64,000 nt of DNA from Micromonospora sp. KC606 (GTDB lineage Bacteria; Actinomycetota; Actinomycetes; Mycobacteriales; Micromonosporaceae): the NCBI RefSeq assembly GCF_004348675.1, contig NZ_SMKN01000010.1:18568-82567 (forward strand), read 5' to 3'. Shown here one piece after another: positions 32,810-41,285 of the stretch; the first letter of the stretch is position 1, and each line of letters starts with the position of its first letter. The position numbers and the translations under genes were made by a program. Below the pieces are notes generated by a model. That model was not told the DNA's origin, searched no databases, and was given only the letters and a program-made list of their open reading frames with translations.

Positions 32810-34756
32810 TCAGTGCCGCAGGGTCACGTCGAACCGGCCGGGCTCGAACTTGCCACCGACCTCGGCTCGTACGATGTCGGCGAGCCGGTCGGCGTTCAGT
32901 CCGTGCGCGTGCAGCGCCTCGGCGGGTGTGCCGCAGCGCGGCACCTCGGTGATGCCGATTCCACGAAACGCGGGCGGATCGGGCAGCTGCAGCTCGGCGA
33001 GCGCGCGGGCCAGCACGTCGGCCTGCCCGCCGCGGATGAAATGGTTCTCCACGACGATCAGGTGGTCGGCGCTCTCTACCAGGTCGCTGAGCCAGCGATG
33101 ATCGACCCGGTTCAGCCACGGCAGGGCGACGACCGTCAGGTCGATGCCGTCGGCGGCCAGCAACTCGGCTGCGCGCGTCAGCTCGGCCAGCACGATCGGT
33201 CCGGCACCGACCGCGACCACCGGCCCGCCGAGGCGCACGATGCGCCCACGCCCCACCTCGAGCGGCTCGGCGGGCAGCCCGGCCACCGCATCCGGGACGG
33301 GCGTGCTGACCAGCCGCAGGTAGACGCTGTACGGCGTGCCGACGCAGAAGTCGACCGCGGCGTGCACCTCGGCCGCGTTGGCCGGCTCCAACACCACCAG
33401 GTCGGGTATCGCGCCGACCGCGCTCACGTCACGCACGGCCTGGTGGGAATGGCCGGGCGCGGCTGGAAGCAGCCCGGCGAGCGACCCGACGTAGACCACC
33501 TTGCGGCCCTCGGTGGCGTTGTTGAAGATCTGTTCGTTCGGCCGGGCGTGCAGGAAGCAGGAGAACGAGTGCACGAACGGCAGCAAGCCCCGGTAGGCCA
33601 GCCCGCTGGCCATGGACACCATGTCCTGCTCGGCGATCCCGCACTCGACGAACCTGTCGGGGTATGCCTGGGAGAACGGGATGAGGCCGGTGTCCAGGAC
33701 CAGGTCGGCGTCCAGGGCGACGATCCGGCGGTCTCGGCCGGCCTGGGCCACCAGCGCTTCGCCGTACACCTCCGGCAGGCGCGGCCCGCCGCTCGGGGCC
33801 GGGGCGGCGGCGGGCGCGGCTGCGGCCAAGCGCAGCGCGGCCAGGCCCGCCGAGCCAACGATGTCCTCCGCCGTGGCGACCAGTTCGGCGTACGCGCTGT
33901 CCCGTTCGCTCGGGGACGGAGCACCGCTGTGGAACAGGTACCGCCACTCCCCCTGCCCCATCGACGTCGCCGCGAAGGTGGCGCAGCCGGCGCCCTTCAC
34001 GGTGTCGGCGATGATCACCGCGGGCAGGTTCGGGTACGACTCGGCCCGTTCCCGGCACGCGTCCCGGAACGCGGCGACGTCGTTGCCGTCGCAGCGCAGC
34101 ACCGCCCAGCCGAAGGCGGCGAACTTCGCCTCCAGGTCGCCGAGATCGCTGACGTCGGCGACCCAGGTGTCGGACTGGAGCTTGTTGTGGTCCACCACCA
34201 CGGTCAGCTCGCCCATGCCGCGGTGCGCGGCACCAGCCAGCGATTCCCAGTTCTGGCCCTCCTGCAACTCGCCGTCGCCGGTCATCACGAAGACCCGCCG
34301 GCGGGTGCCCAGCAGCCGGTCGGCCAGGATCACGCCCTTGGCCTTGGCGATGCCCATCCCGAGCGAACCGGTGTTGAACGGCATGTGCGGGGTGTGAACG
34401 TCGGGATGGCCGGGCAGCCCGTCGATGCGGCGCAGCGCGTGCACCAGGTCCTCGTCCAAGAGCCCCAAGCCGATCAACGCGGCGTACAGGCCGGGGGCGT
34501 CGTGACCCTTGGACGAAAAGTACAGGTCACCGGTGTCTGTGAAGGGCCGGCGCAGCTCGTGCAGGAGAAGCCAGCTCACCACGTCGGCGGCGCTCATGCT
34601 GGACCCGAGGTGTCCCGAGCCGGCCCGGGCCACCATGTACAGGATGTTGATCCGGGTCAGCGCCGAGAAGGCGCGGGTGCGGGTGACCGGATCGTCGATG
34701 TCGTCGAGCACCCGGCGGATCTCCTCCACCGGTACCCAGCGCAGCGGCGTAGTCAT
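32810..34756 (-). CDS. Transketolase, single-chain
   Basis: 648 aa, ATG at 34756 with GGAGGAGAC upstream. N-terminal TPP/pyrophosphate domain: SGHLGSSMSAADVVSWLL, FNTGSLGMGIAKAKG and the GDG...N motif GDGELQEGQNWESLAGAA. Central pyrimidine domain: VECGIAEQDMVSMASGLAYR with the cofactor-activating Glu. C-terminal domain about 520-648. It transfers two-carbon ketol units between sugar phosphates. A dedicated copy inside a NeuB-type operon is unusual and suggests that it builds the aldose acceptor for the synthase, or extends its product. Confidence 0.92.
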   Translation of the reverse strand: MTTPLRWVPVEEIRRVLDDIDDPVTRTRAFSALTRINILYMVARAGSGHLGSSMSAADVVSWLLLHELRRPFTDTGDLYFSSKGHDAPGLYAALIGLGLLDEDLVHALRRIDGLPGHPDVHTPHMPFNTGSLGMGIAKAKGVILADRLLGTRRRVFVMTGDGELQEGQNWESLAGAAHRGMGELTVVVDHNKLQSDTWVADVSDLGDLEAKFAAFGWAVLRCDGNDVAAFRDACRERAESYPNLPAVIIADTVKGAGCATFAATSMGQGEWRYLFHSGAPSPSERDSAYAELVATAEDIVGSAGLAALRLAAAAPAAAPAPSGGPRLPEVYGEALVAQAGRDRRIVALDADLVLDTGLIPFSQAYPDRFVECGIAEQDMVSMASGLAYRGLLPFVHSFSCFLHARPNEQIFNNATEGRKVVYVGSLAGLLPAAPGHSHQAVRDVSAVGAIPDLVVLEPANAAEVHAAVDFCVGTPYSVYLRLVSTPVPDAVAGLPAEPLEVGRGRIVRLGGPVVAVGAGPIVLAELTRAAELLAADGIDLTVVALPWLNRVDHRWLSDLVESADHLIVVENHFIRGGQADVLARALAELQLPDPPAFRGIGITEVPRCGTPAEALHAHGLNADRLADIVRAEVGGKFEPGRFDVTLRH

Positions 34757-34790
34757 GTCTCCTCCGATGGTCAGTGCGCCGTCAGCGGTG

Positions 34791-35585
34791 TCACCAGGCG
34801 ACATAGCCGCCGTCCACCAACAGCTCGCATCCGGTGACGTAGCGACTCATGCCGGAGGCGAGGAACAGCAGCGGGCCGGTCAGATCGTTTTCGGTCGCCA
34901 TCCGACGCATCGGCACCCGGGCGGTGAACTTCTGCCGGAAGGCCGGGTCCTGGCCGCCCAGCACGCCTCCCGGTGACAGCGTGTTCACCCGGACGCCGGC
35001 CGGACCCCACATCGCGGCGAGATAGCGGGTCAGCGCCGCCACCGCGGCCTTGGACATCCCGTACGCGGGTGGCTTGAGGAACGGCGGATCCATATCGATG
35101 TGGTCGTAGAGCCGCGGATCCGGCCCGACGCTGCCGTACAGCGACCCGATGTTGACGATCGAGCCGCGGCCGTTGCCGGCCATGGCGGCGCCGATGACCT
35201 GGCAGACCCGGAGCACGCCGAGGGCGTTGACGTCCAGTACCGCGCCGGACAGCTGATCCGGGACGTCCTCGAACAGCCAGCTGCCGGCGTCGCGTGACGG
35301 AGGCTGATCGATTCCGGCATTGTTCACCAGGATGGTCGGCGTCCCGGCCCACCGGATCGCCGTTTGCAGGGCGTCCCGCAGGCTCGCCCGGTCGGTCACG
35401 TCGCCGCGCAGACCGAGGTAGCGGCCGCCGCCGTCATGTTCCTTCACCGCGGCCGGGGTTACGTCGTCGAGGTCGAGCCCCACCACGCCGGCGCCGGCGT
35501 CGAGCAGCGCGGTCGCCCAGATCCCGCCGAGGCGGCCGCTGACACCCGTGACAACAGCCACCTCACCGGTCAGGTCAATCCGCAC
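34791..35585 (-). CDS. Short-chain dehydrogenase/reductase
   Basis: 264 aa from a GTG at 35585, 11 bp inside the 3' end of the NeuB-like gene. Classical SDR: cofactor motif TGVSGRLGGIW, VNNAGIDQPP, the SIVNIGSLYGSVG serine, PAYGMSKAAVAALTRYLA (Tyr-xxx-Lys) and the terminal LLVDGGYVAW. It is followed 34 nt later by the transketolase. It likely oxidises or reduces a hydroxyl of the sugar-acid intermediate; the substrate is unknown. The insert PDPRLYDHIDMDPPFLKPPA after the active Ser is longer than usual and also occurs in sugar-linked SDRs of cell-surface glycan clusters. Confidence 0.88.
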   Translation of the reverse strand: MRIDLTGEVAVVTGVSGRLGGIWATALLDAGAGVVGLDLDDVTPAAVKEHDGGGRYLGLRGDVTDRASLRDALQTAIRWAGTPTILVNNAGIDQPPSRDAGSWLFEDVPDQLSGAVLDVNALGVLRVCQVIGAAMAGNGRGSIVNIGSLYGSVGPDPRLYDHIDMDPPFLKPPAYGMSKAAVAALTRYLAAMWGPAGVRVNTLSPGGVLGGQDPAFRQKFTARVPMRRMATENDLTGPLLFLASGMSRYVTGCELLVDGGYVAW

Positions 35586-36669
35586 CGTGGTTCGCTCCCG
35601 CCACCGCGACCACCGGCTCGGCCAGCATTTCCGGACCGAAACCGGTGTCCTCGGCGATGTCGACCCGCAGGACCCGGCCCAGTACCTCGTCCAGTTGGTA
35701 CGGCTTCATGCCGTCGCCCGGCGACTTGCAGGCGACGTCCTGCTCGGTGACGACGTGCCCGGCCGGCAGGTCCCGCGCGGCGACCAGCTTCTTGCCCATC
35801 TTCCGTACGGCCTTGGCCTCGCTGTCGCTGCGCCGCTTGACGGGCTCGCCCAGCGCCTCGTGGGTGCGCCGCAGACCCGCCGTCAAGTCGGCCAGCTGGG
35901 GAGCGTCCAGGGAGAAGTGGTGGTCGCTGCCGGGCCGCGAGTGGTCCAGCGTGAAATGCTTCTCGATCACCCGTGCGCCCAGGGCGTACGCGACCCAGCT
36001 GAGCTCGGGGCCCAGGTCGTGACCGGAGAAGCCGATGACGGTGTGGGGGTACTCCTCGCGGTAGGTGGTGATCACCGAGAGGTTGAGGTCGGACGGAGCC
36101 GCCGGGTAGACGGCGGTGCACTGCAGCAGCGCGAGGTTCGGGTTGAGCGGCAGGATCGTGTCGCAGGCCCGGCGGACCTCGTCCATCGTCGCGCCGCCGG
36201 TGCTCAGGACGAGCGGCTTGTCGGCCTTGGCCGCGTACGCCAGCAGGGGCGTGTTGGTCACGTCCGCTGACGCGATCTTGATCGCCGGCAGGTCCACGTC
36301 GACCAGGAAGTCCACGCTGGGCTGGTCGAAGGCGGTGGACATGAAGTCGATGCCCAGTTCGGCCGCGACCCCGGCGAGGTGCACATACTCGGCACGGCCG
36401 AACTCGAGCGCCTCACGGTGCAGGCCGTAGGTCGGGCCGTAGCTGTTGCGCCCGGTGTAGGGCTCGTTGTACATGGCCTTGGTGAACAGCGACCAGTTGT
36501 CCCGCTTCTGCAATTTGGCGGCATGCGCGCCCGCGGCGGCAGCCTGCCGGAACAGCTCCTCGGCCCGTTCCAGGCTGCCCTCGTGATTGTGGCCGATCTC
36601 CGCGATCACGTAAGCCTCGGTGTCGTCAGATATCCGGCGGCCACCTATCCTGAGCTCGCGCAACGTCAT
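35575..36669 (-). CDS. NeuB-family synthase (N-acetylneuraminate/long-chain ulosonate synthase-like)
   Basis: 364 aa, first gene of the left train, ATG at 36669. The NeuB TIM barrel is visible in YVIAEIGHNHEGSLERAEEL, AAKLQKRDN, IDFMSTAFDQPSVDFL, IKIASADVTNTPLL, LVLSTGGATMDEV, LLQCTAVYPA, IGFSGHDLG and IEKHFTLDHSRPGSDHHFSL; a C-terminal antifreeze-like SAF domain follows at about 295-355 (AARDLPAGHVVTEQDVACKSPGDGM, residues in part). These enzymes condense phosphoenolpyruvate with an aldose to give a 2-keto-3-deoxy long-chain acid. No NeuA-type CMP transferase or NeuC epimerase is encoded nearby, so classical sialic acid display is unlikely; the product may be a free keto acid for the other enzymes of this operon. 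Confidence 0.9.
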   Translation of the reverse strand: MTLRELRIGGRRISDDTEAYVIAEIGHNHEGSLERAEELFRQAAAAGAHAAKLQKRDNWSLFTKAMYNEPYTGRNSYGPTYGLHREALEFGRAEYVHLAGVAAELGIDFMSTAFDQPSVDFLVDVDLPAIKIASADVTNTPLLAYAAKADKPLVLSTGGATMDEVRRACDTILPLNPNLALLQCTAVYPAAPSDLNLSVITTYREEYPHTVIGFSGHDLGPELSWVAYALGARVIEKHFTLDHSRPGSDHHFSLDAPQLADLTAGLRRTHEALGEPVKRRSDSEAKAVRKMGKKLVAARDLPAGHVVTEQDVACKSPGDGMKPYQLDEVLGRVLRVDIAEDTGFGPEMLAEPVVAVAGANHGAD

Positions 36670-36986
36670 CCCTTTCTTTGCGCTTCGGAGTTCTCATGGA
36701 TCGAATGAAGGCATGGCAAATCGCCATGGCTGCAAATGGAGAGTTGATCGCCGCCGGGCGCGCACCTTGGGTGCCGCACAGGAGGCAATGAAGGATCTGA
36801 CCAGATCGACGAGCCGTGCATCGCCCGACTCGCCACCACCGTCACGCCCACGGGCGCTCAACGGCGGCCGGTGCGCTCACCAAGGATCGCGCCGTCTCCG
36901 GTCGACCTGCCCCGAGGGTCCCGCCGGCCGGCGGGCCCGGAGGGCGCCACCCGCCACGGCTCCCCCGGCCCGCGAGCCGCAAAAGG

Positions 36987-37000
36987 GTCATACCTATGAC
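36987..37000. promoter_or_regulatory. Palindromic operator candidate 1
   Basis: GTCATA-CC-TATGAC: 6-bp perfect arms around a 2-bp spacer, in the AT-rich part of the spacer before the NeuB-like gene. Shares the GTCAT half-site with a second palindrome 50 bp away. Confidence 0.45.
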
Positions 37001-37102
37001 ACGATCGCAAAACGGCTTGCATTACTTGCAGTCCCCCTCAGGAAGCTCGGTCATATGACGATCCCGAAAACAAGCATGCCATTCACATCAACATATTCAT
37101 AG
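36996..37102 (+). other. Two overlapping micro-ORFs (20 and 15 codons)
   Basis: A 20-codon frame (36996-37058) and a 15-codon frame (37055-37102) overlap by ATGA; AGGAAG precedes the second ATG by about 9 nt, and AAAGGG precedes the first. The peptides are Ser/Thr-rich (first begins MTRSQNGLHYL, second is MTIPKTSMPFTSTYS). They could be leader or precursor peptides or mere chance; they are antiparallel to the flanking operons and coincide with the palindromes. Confidence 0.2.
37050..37059. promoter_or_regulatory. Palindromic operator candidate 2
   Basis: GTCATATGAC, a perfect 10-bp palindrome with the same GTCAT half-site as candidate 1; both are followed within a few bases by CGATC. Paired sites about five helical turns apart suggest cooperative repressor binding. 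The cognate regulator is not identified. Confidence 0.4.
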
Positions 37103-37285
37103 CCCTGACTCACCTGATACCTGGTGTCCGAATCTCGACCGAACCCGCCTGGCGCCGTTCGCAGAGGTCAGCGCCATTCCCTCTTTTCCGCGGAGTCGGA
37201 TTGCCCGTTGGTGATACGCCGGCGAACCATTTCCGTTAATTGACACAAAAAGGTCGTTCAGGTGTTGCCGGGCCGCCGCGTACGG

Positions 37286-38623
37286 TCACGCCGCAGCCGG
37301 GTAGTAGAAGATGCCCGTGGTCCGGGCCGCCGCCGTCACGCCCATGCCGATCACGGCGCCCTCGCCGGCGGGCAGGGCCCGGATGTGCGAGCCCGCGTAC
37401 CCCTCCGGCGTGAGGAAGCAGTCCCACACCGCGTGCCAGTCCCGCCGTTGCCCGGTCTGCGGATCGATCACCGGTTCGCCTCGCGGCACGACCCTGCGCT
37501 GCACGATGGAACCGCAGTCCGCTCCGACGCGCAGAGCCCGCTGCCACTCGTTGTCGTCCACCAGCCAGCCGGCCACGATGCCCGCCCCACCGAAGTCCGC
37601 GCCGGGCTTGAGCATCAGCTCGCCGCGCCTCGCCTCGCACTCGCTGAACAGCTCGGCGGTCACGGTCCGGGTCCACGGCAGCACACCGTCGACCAGGCTC
37701 GTCTCCGCCGGCGTCAGCTCACCCCGCCGGGCCAGCTCCGCCAGAAGCGCCAGCGAGGTCTTGTTGTTGTAGAGCTCCCCGGCCAGCGACGTGTAGAGCA
37801 CCACGGTGCCGTCGGCGTCGGCGCGCGCCAGATCGTCCACGACGCGCACGCCGTCCGGGTCGTCGAGGAAGTCGCCCACGCCGAAGTAGCGCAGCACGAG
37901 GTCCACGGCACGGCCGTGCAACGTGACCCGACCGCCGACGAACCCGACGTCGGCCAGCTCGCCGAGCAGCACCTCGACCCCGAGACCGGCCAGCATCTCC
38001 TGGAACGACCTGGCCAGATGCAGGTACGGCGCCATCGCGCCGTTGCCGTCCACGAAGGCGACCACGGGCGCGCGCTCGCCGCACACCGGACGCGCCGCCG
38101 CGCGCAGGGCCCGGTCGACCTGGGTTCCCGTGTCGACGAAGTCCAACCGGTACTCGGCCGCGAACTCCTTGAACGCCGGCACCTGCAGCAGGGCGGCGGA
38201 GATCTGGGCCCGATCCATCCCGCCGAGGGCGCTGCCGATGTTGAACTCCAGCAGCCGGAAGGTGGTCCCGTCGTGGTAGAGGTCGGCCCGCCCGTACCGC
38301 TGAGGTCGATCGGTGAACCGCGCGAGATAGGCCGCGCGCCGGGCGTCCATGCCCACCGCGCCGGCGTAGCGCTCGCGGTCGCCGCCGAAGAACCGATCCG
38401 GCACCGAGGTGAGCAGGTCGAACAGCGCATTGATCCGCTCGGCGAAGCCGAGAATCTCGGCGTCCGGCATGAACATCGGCCGGGGCAGGAACCGTCCGTG
38501 CATCGAGGCGGTCAGCGCGGTGGGTAGCCGCGCCGCCGACATCGCGTCGAGCAGGCCCCGGTCGCCGTCCGCGCAGCGGCGCAGGTACTCGTCGGTGACC
38601 GGGTCCCGCAGTACGCCGGTCAC
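37286..38623 (-). CDS. Glutathionylspermidine-synthase-like ATP-grasp ligase, copy B
   Basis: 445 aa from a GTG at 38623 overlapping the stop of copy A (GTGA). It shows the layout of glutathionylspermidine synthase-type pre-ATP-grasp enzymes: YGRADLYHDGTTFRLLEFNI then GSALGGMD, GERAPVVAFVDGNG, KTSLALLAELA, and the nucleotide-binding end ELMLKPGADFGGAGIVAGW with VQRRVVPRGEPVI and CFLTPEGYAGSHIRALP. Such ligases activate a carboxylate as an acyl phosphate and join it to an amine. It is a clear paralogue of the next gene and the last gene of the right train, so the two probably perform successive or alternative amide-forming steps. Confidence 0.75.
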   Translation of the reverse strand: MTGVLRDPVTDEYLRRCADGDRGLLDAMSAARLPTALTASMHGRFLPRPMFMPDAEILGFAERINALFDLLTSVPDRFFGGDRERYAGAVGMDARRAAYLARFTDRPQRYGRADLYHDGTTFRLLEFNIGSALGGMDRAQISAALLQVPAFKEFAAEYRLDFVDTGTQVDRALRAAARPVCGERAPVVAFVDGNGAMAPYLHLARSFQEMLAGLGVEVLLGELADVGFVGGRVTLHGRAVDLVLRYFGVGDFLDDPDGVRVVDDLARADADGTVVLYTSLAGELYNNKTSLALLAELARRGELTPAETSLVDGVLPWTRTVTAELFSECEARRGELMLKPGADFGGAGIVAGWLVDDNEWQRALRVGADCGSIVQRRVVPRGEPVIDPQTGQRRDWHAVWDCFLTPEGYAGSHIRALPAGEGAVIGMGVTAAARTTGIFYYPAAA

Positions 38624-39987
38624 GCCGCACTCGCGGGGAACTGGAAGACGGCGGCGTTACGCCGGGTGGGCCGGTAGCGCGGGATCTCATCGTCGATGGG
38701 CATCGCCCGCAGGCTGGATCCGGCATAGCCGTGCGGGGTGAAGAAGACCCCCCAGGTCGCGGCGTACTCGTCGATCGCGCCGGTGTCCGGGTTGACCACC
38801 GGCTCGGCGCGGCGGATCACCCGGCGCTGCACCAGGGCGCCCTCCGCGACGCCGGTGGCGAGCGCGGCGGCCCAGTCCTCGTCGCTGGTGTCCCAGCCCG
38901 GCACGATGCCGTCCGCCCGGAAGCTCCGCTGCTGCTTGATGATCAGGTCTTTGCGGTGCTCGCGGCAGTACGGGATCAGGTCCACAGTCTGCCCGTCGGC
39001 CTCGGTCTCGGTGTTCAGCAGCAGCCTCGTCCAGGGCAGCACCCGGTCGATCAGCGCGGCCTCGTCGGTGGTGAACGCCGCCCGCAGGCGCGAGTCCGAC
39101 AGCAGGGTCAGCGCCGCCTTGTTGTGGTACAGCGAGCTGCGCAGCGAGGTCCACAGCACCACCCGGCCCTCGTCGTGGGCGTCGAAGACGCGCTCGGCGG
39201 CCTCCGCCACACCCGGCTCGGTGACCATCTCGTTCTCGGTGAAGTGCCGCTGGATGAGGTCGATCCGCCGGCCGTGCAGGAACAGCCGCCCGGCACGCTC
39301 GGTGATCTCACCGACGGTGCCCATGACCACCTCGAGGCCCTGCGCGGCCATCATCTCCACGTACGACTCGGCCTGTTTGACGTACGAGCCGAAGCCGGAG
39401 TCGGACTCGACCAGACCGATCACCGGGTCCGCTCCCCCGGTCACTCCCGCCGAAGCCTCCCGGTACAGCTGGGCGATGTTCTCGCCCATGTGTACGTGGA
39501 CCAGGCCGTGCTCGGCGGCGAACGCCTCGAACGCGTCGACCCGCAGCAGCATCCGGCCGATCTCGGAGTAGTCGATGCCGCCCTGCGCGCTACCGACGTT
39601 GACCTCGAGCAGCCGCAGCGCCTCGCCGTCGTGGTAGGCATCGGCCCTGCCGTACTTCGTCGGCCGGCCCGGGTAACGGCTCAGGATCGCCGCCCGTTGC
39701 TCCTCCATGCCCAGCGCGGCGCAGTACGCCGCGACGTCACCGTCGTAGATCCGCTGCGGCACCGAGGTCAACAGGTCGAAGAAGCCGGACAGGTCGGCGC
39801 TGAACCGGCCGATGACCTCGTCCGAGATGAACAGCGGGCGGGGCAGCAGGTGACCGGTGTTCGAGGCCAGGAACGCCTCACCGAACGGGGCCTGCGCGAC
39901 CGCGTCGAGCAGTGCCCGGTCGCCGCTGAGGCACCGCTTCAGGTAGTCGTCGGTGACCCGGTCGGTGGCGATGGTGGTATCGGTCAT
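38620..39987 (-). CDS. Glutathionylspermidine-synthase-like ATP-grasp ligase, copy A
   Basis: 455 aa, ATG at 39987 overlapping the MFS stop (ATGA). It shares collinear blocks with copy B: VTDDYLKRCLSGDRALLDAV, FFDLLTSVPQRIYDGD, KYGRADAYHDGEALRLLEVN, GSAQGGIDYSEI, HNKAALTLLSD, LIIKQQRSFRADGIVPGWD (a basic strand where copy B has KPGADFGG), VQRRVIRRAEPVV and VFFTPHGYAGSSLRAMP. The active-site difference between the copies suggests different substrates. There is no signal peptide, so it is cytosolic. An amide or peptide bond ligase in the locus is inferred. Confidence 0.75.
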   Translation of the reverse strand: MTDTTIATDRVTDDYLKRCLSGDRALLDAVAQAPFGEAFLASNTGHLLPRPLFISDEVIGRFSADLSGFFDLLTSVPQRIYDGDVAAYCAALGMEEQRAAILSRYPGRPTKYGRADAYHDGEALRLLEVNVGSAQGGIDYSEIGRMLLRVDAFEAFAAEHGLVHVHMGENIAQLYREASAGVTGGADPVIGLVESDSGFGSYVKQAESYVEMMAAQGLEVVMGTVGEITERAGRLFLHGRRIDLIQRHFTENEMVTEPGVAEAAERVFDAHDEGRVVLWTSLRSSLYHNKAALTLLSDSRLRAAFTTDEAALIDRVLPWTRLLLNTETEADGQTVDLIPYCREHRKDLIIKQQRSFRADGIVPGWDTSDEDWAAALATGVAEGALVQRRVIRRAEPVVNPDTGAIDEYAATWGVFFTPHGYAGSSLRAMPIDDEIPRYRPTRRNAAVFQFPASAA

Positions 39988-41285
39988 GATCGGTCGTCCT
40001 CCTTGGGGACCGGCGCGCCCTGATAGGCACTGTCGAAACTCGTCATGGAGCGCAGGGGGGAGAACACGATGGGCAGCCAGGCGACCGCCAGCCCGACTGC
40101 GGCGATCCACAGCACGGTCCGGACGCCCAGGAAGGTGGCCAGGACGCCAGCCAGAGCGGCGGCGACCGCCTCCATGCCGTTCATGACGAACCGCATGGTC
40201 GCGTTCATCCTGCTGAGCAGGTGATCCGGGGTGACCCGCTGGCGGAAGCTGACCAACACCACGTTGTTGTGCCCGACCCGGAAGATGATCACCGACCAGG
40301 CCGCGGACGCCACCCACTGCCAGGGACCGACGTCCATCATCGGCACCAGGAAACCGAACGGAATCCCGACCAGGCCCAGGATCCACAGTGACTGACCCGC
40401 CCCGAGCCGTCTGCACACCCAGGTGGCGGTGGAGACGCCGAGAAGCACGCCGAGACCGCCGAAGGTGAAGAACAACCCGACCGCGCCGCCGCCCAACCCG
40501 AGTTCCCGGACCAGCACCAGCGGCACCGCGACGATCGCGAAGGTCAGGAACAGGTTGGTCAACGCACCGGCAATGACGATGGGACGCAACAGCGGATGGC
40601 GCCACACGAACCGGAGGCCCTCGCCGATCTCCGGGATGAGGCGGGAGTTCTCGGGCCGCTTCGGCCGGGCCTCACGGTGCCGGACGCCGAAGAGGCACAG
40701 CGCGGACCAGGCGAAGGTGACCGCATCGATGAGGATGGCGATGGGCGCGGACAGGAACTGCACGATGTACCCGGCCACGCTCGGGCCGGCCAGCGTGCTC
40801 GTCGCCTCCACGCTGCTCAGTCGCGAGTTGGCCGTCAGCAGATCCTTGCGGCCGACCAGCAACGGCAGGTAACTGCGGGAGGCCACGTCGAAGAAGACGT
40901 CGCCGACGCCGGTCAGCAACGCCACCAGGTAGAGATGTTCGATGGTCAGCGTGTCCAGCGCCCAGGCCAGTGGAATCGACCCGAGCAGCAGCGCCCGGCC
41001 CATGTCCGCAGAGACCATCACCCACCGTTTGCGGGTGCGGTCCAGCAGTGCGCCGGCCGGCAGGCCGACGGTCAGGAAGGCGACGAACTTGAGCATCCAC
41101 AGCATCCCGACCTGCGCCGCGGACGCGTCCAGGACGATCACCGCGACCAGCGGCATGGCCACGAAGGTGATCTCCGAGCCGATGTGGCTGAGCGACGCCG
41201 CAGCGAACAACCGGCGGAAGCCCTGGTTGCTCCACAGCTCGCCGGAGGACTTCTCCTGCTCGCCGGAGCTTCTGGTCACCGTCAT
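39984..41285 (-). CDS. MFS transporter, multidrug-efflux (DHA3) type
   Basis: 433 aa from the ATG at 41285, overlapping the ATP-grasp stop (ATGA); an in-frame ATG at 41297 is less likely. Twelve transmembrane segments are apparent, with the loop motif GLPAGALLDRTRKRWVM between TM2 and TM3 and the mid-loop RHREARPKRPENSR. The family (MFS_3/enterobactin-exporter-like) is common next to biosynthetic genes as product exporter and self-resistance factor, which fits its place between the two ligase pairs. Confidence 0.88.
   Translation of the reverse strand: MTVTRSSGEQEKSSGELWSNQGFRRLFAAASLSHIGSEITFVAMPLVAVIVLDASAAQVGMLWMLKFVAFLTVGLPAGALLDRTRKRWVMVSADMGRALLLGSIPLAWALDTLTIEHLYLVALLTGVGDVFFDVASRSYLPLLVGRKDLLTANSRLSSVEATSTLAGPSVAGYIVQFLSAPIAILIDAVTFAWSALCLFGVRHREARPKRPENSRLIPEIGEGLRFVWRHPLLRPIVIAGALTNLFLTFAIVAVPLVLVRELGLGGGAVGLFFTFGGLGVLLGVSTATWVCRRLGAGQSLWILGLVGIPFGFLVPMMDVGPWQWVASAAWSVIIFRVGHNNVVLVSFRQRVTPDHLLSRMNATMRFVMNGMEAVAAALAGVLATFLGVRTVLWIAAVGLAVAWLPIVFSPLRSMTSFDSAYQGAPVPKEDDRS

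Larger units (their letters stand above)
36670..37285. promoter_or_regulatory. 616-bp AT-rich spacer between the two biosynthetic trains
   Basis: Separates the last ligase gene of the right train from the NeuB-like gene; both are leftward. The right part (about 36980-37260) is far less GC-rich than its surroundings and contains two related palindromes, two tiny overlapping plus-strand reading frames, and AT-rich segments such as TTCCGTTAATTGACACAAAA near 37232. It is the likely promoter/operator of the left train. Confidence 0.55.

Noticed and set aside
35575..36669. Standard sialic acid biosynthesis for the NeuB-like gene
   Set aside because: CMP-sialic acid synthetase, UDP-GlcNAc 2-epimerase and sialyltransferase genes are all missing from the neighbourhood.
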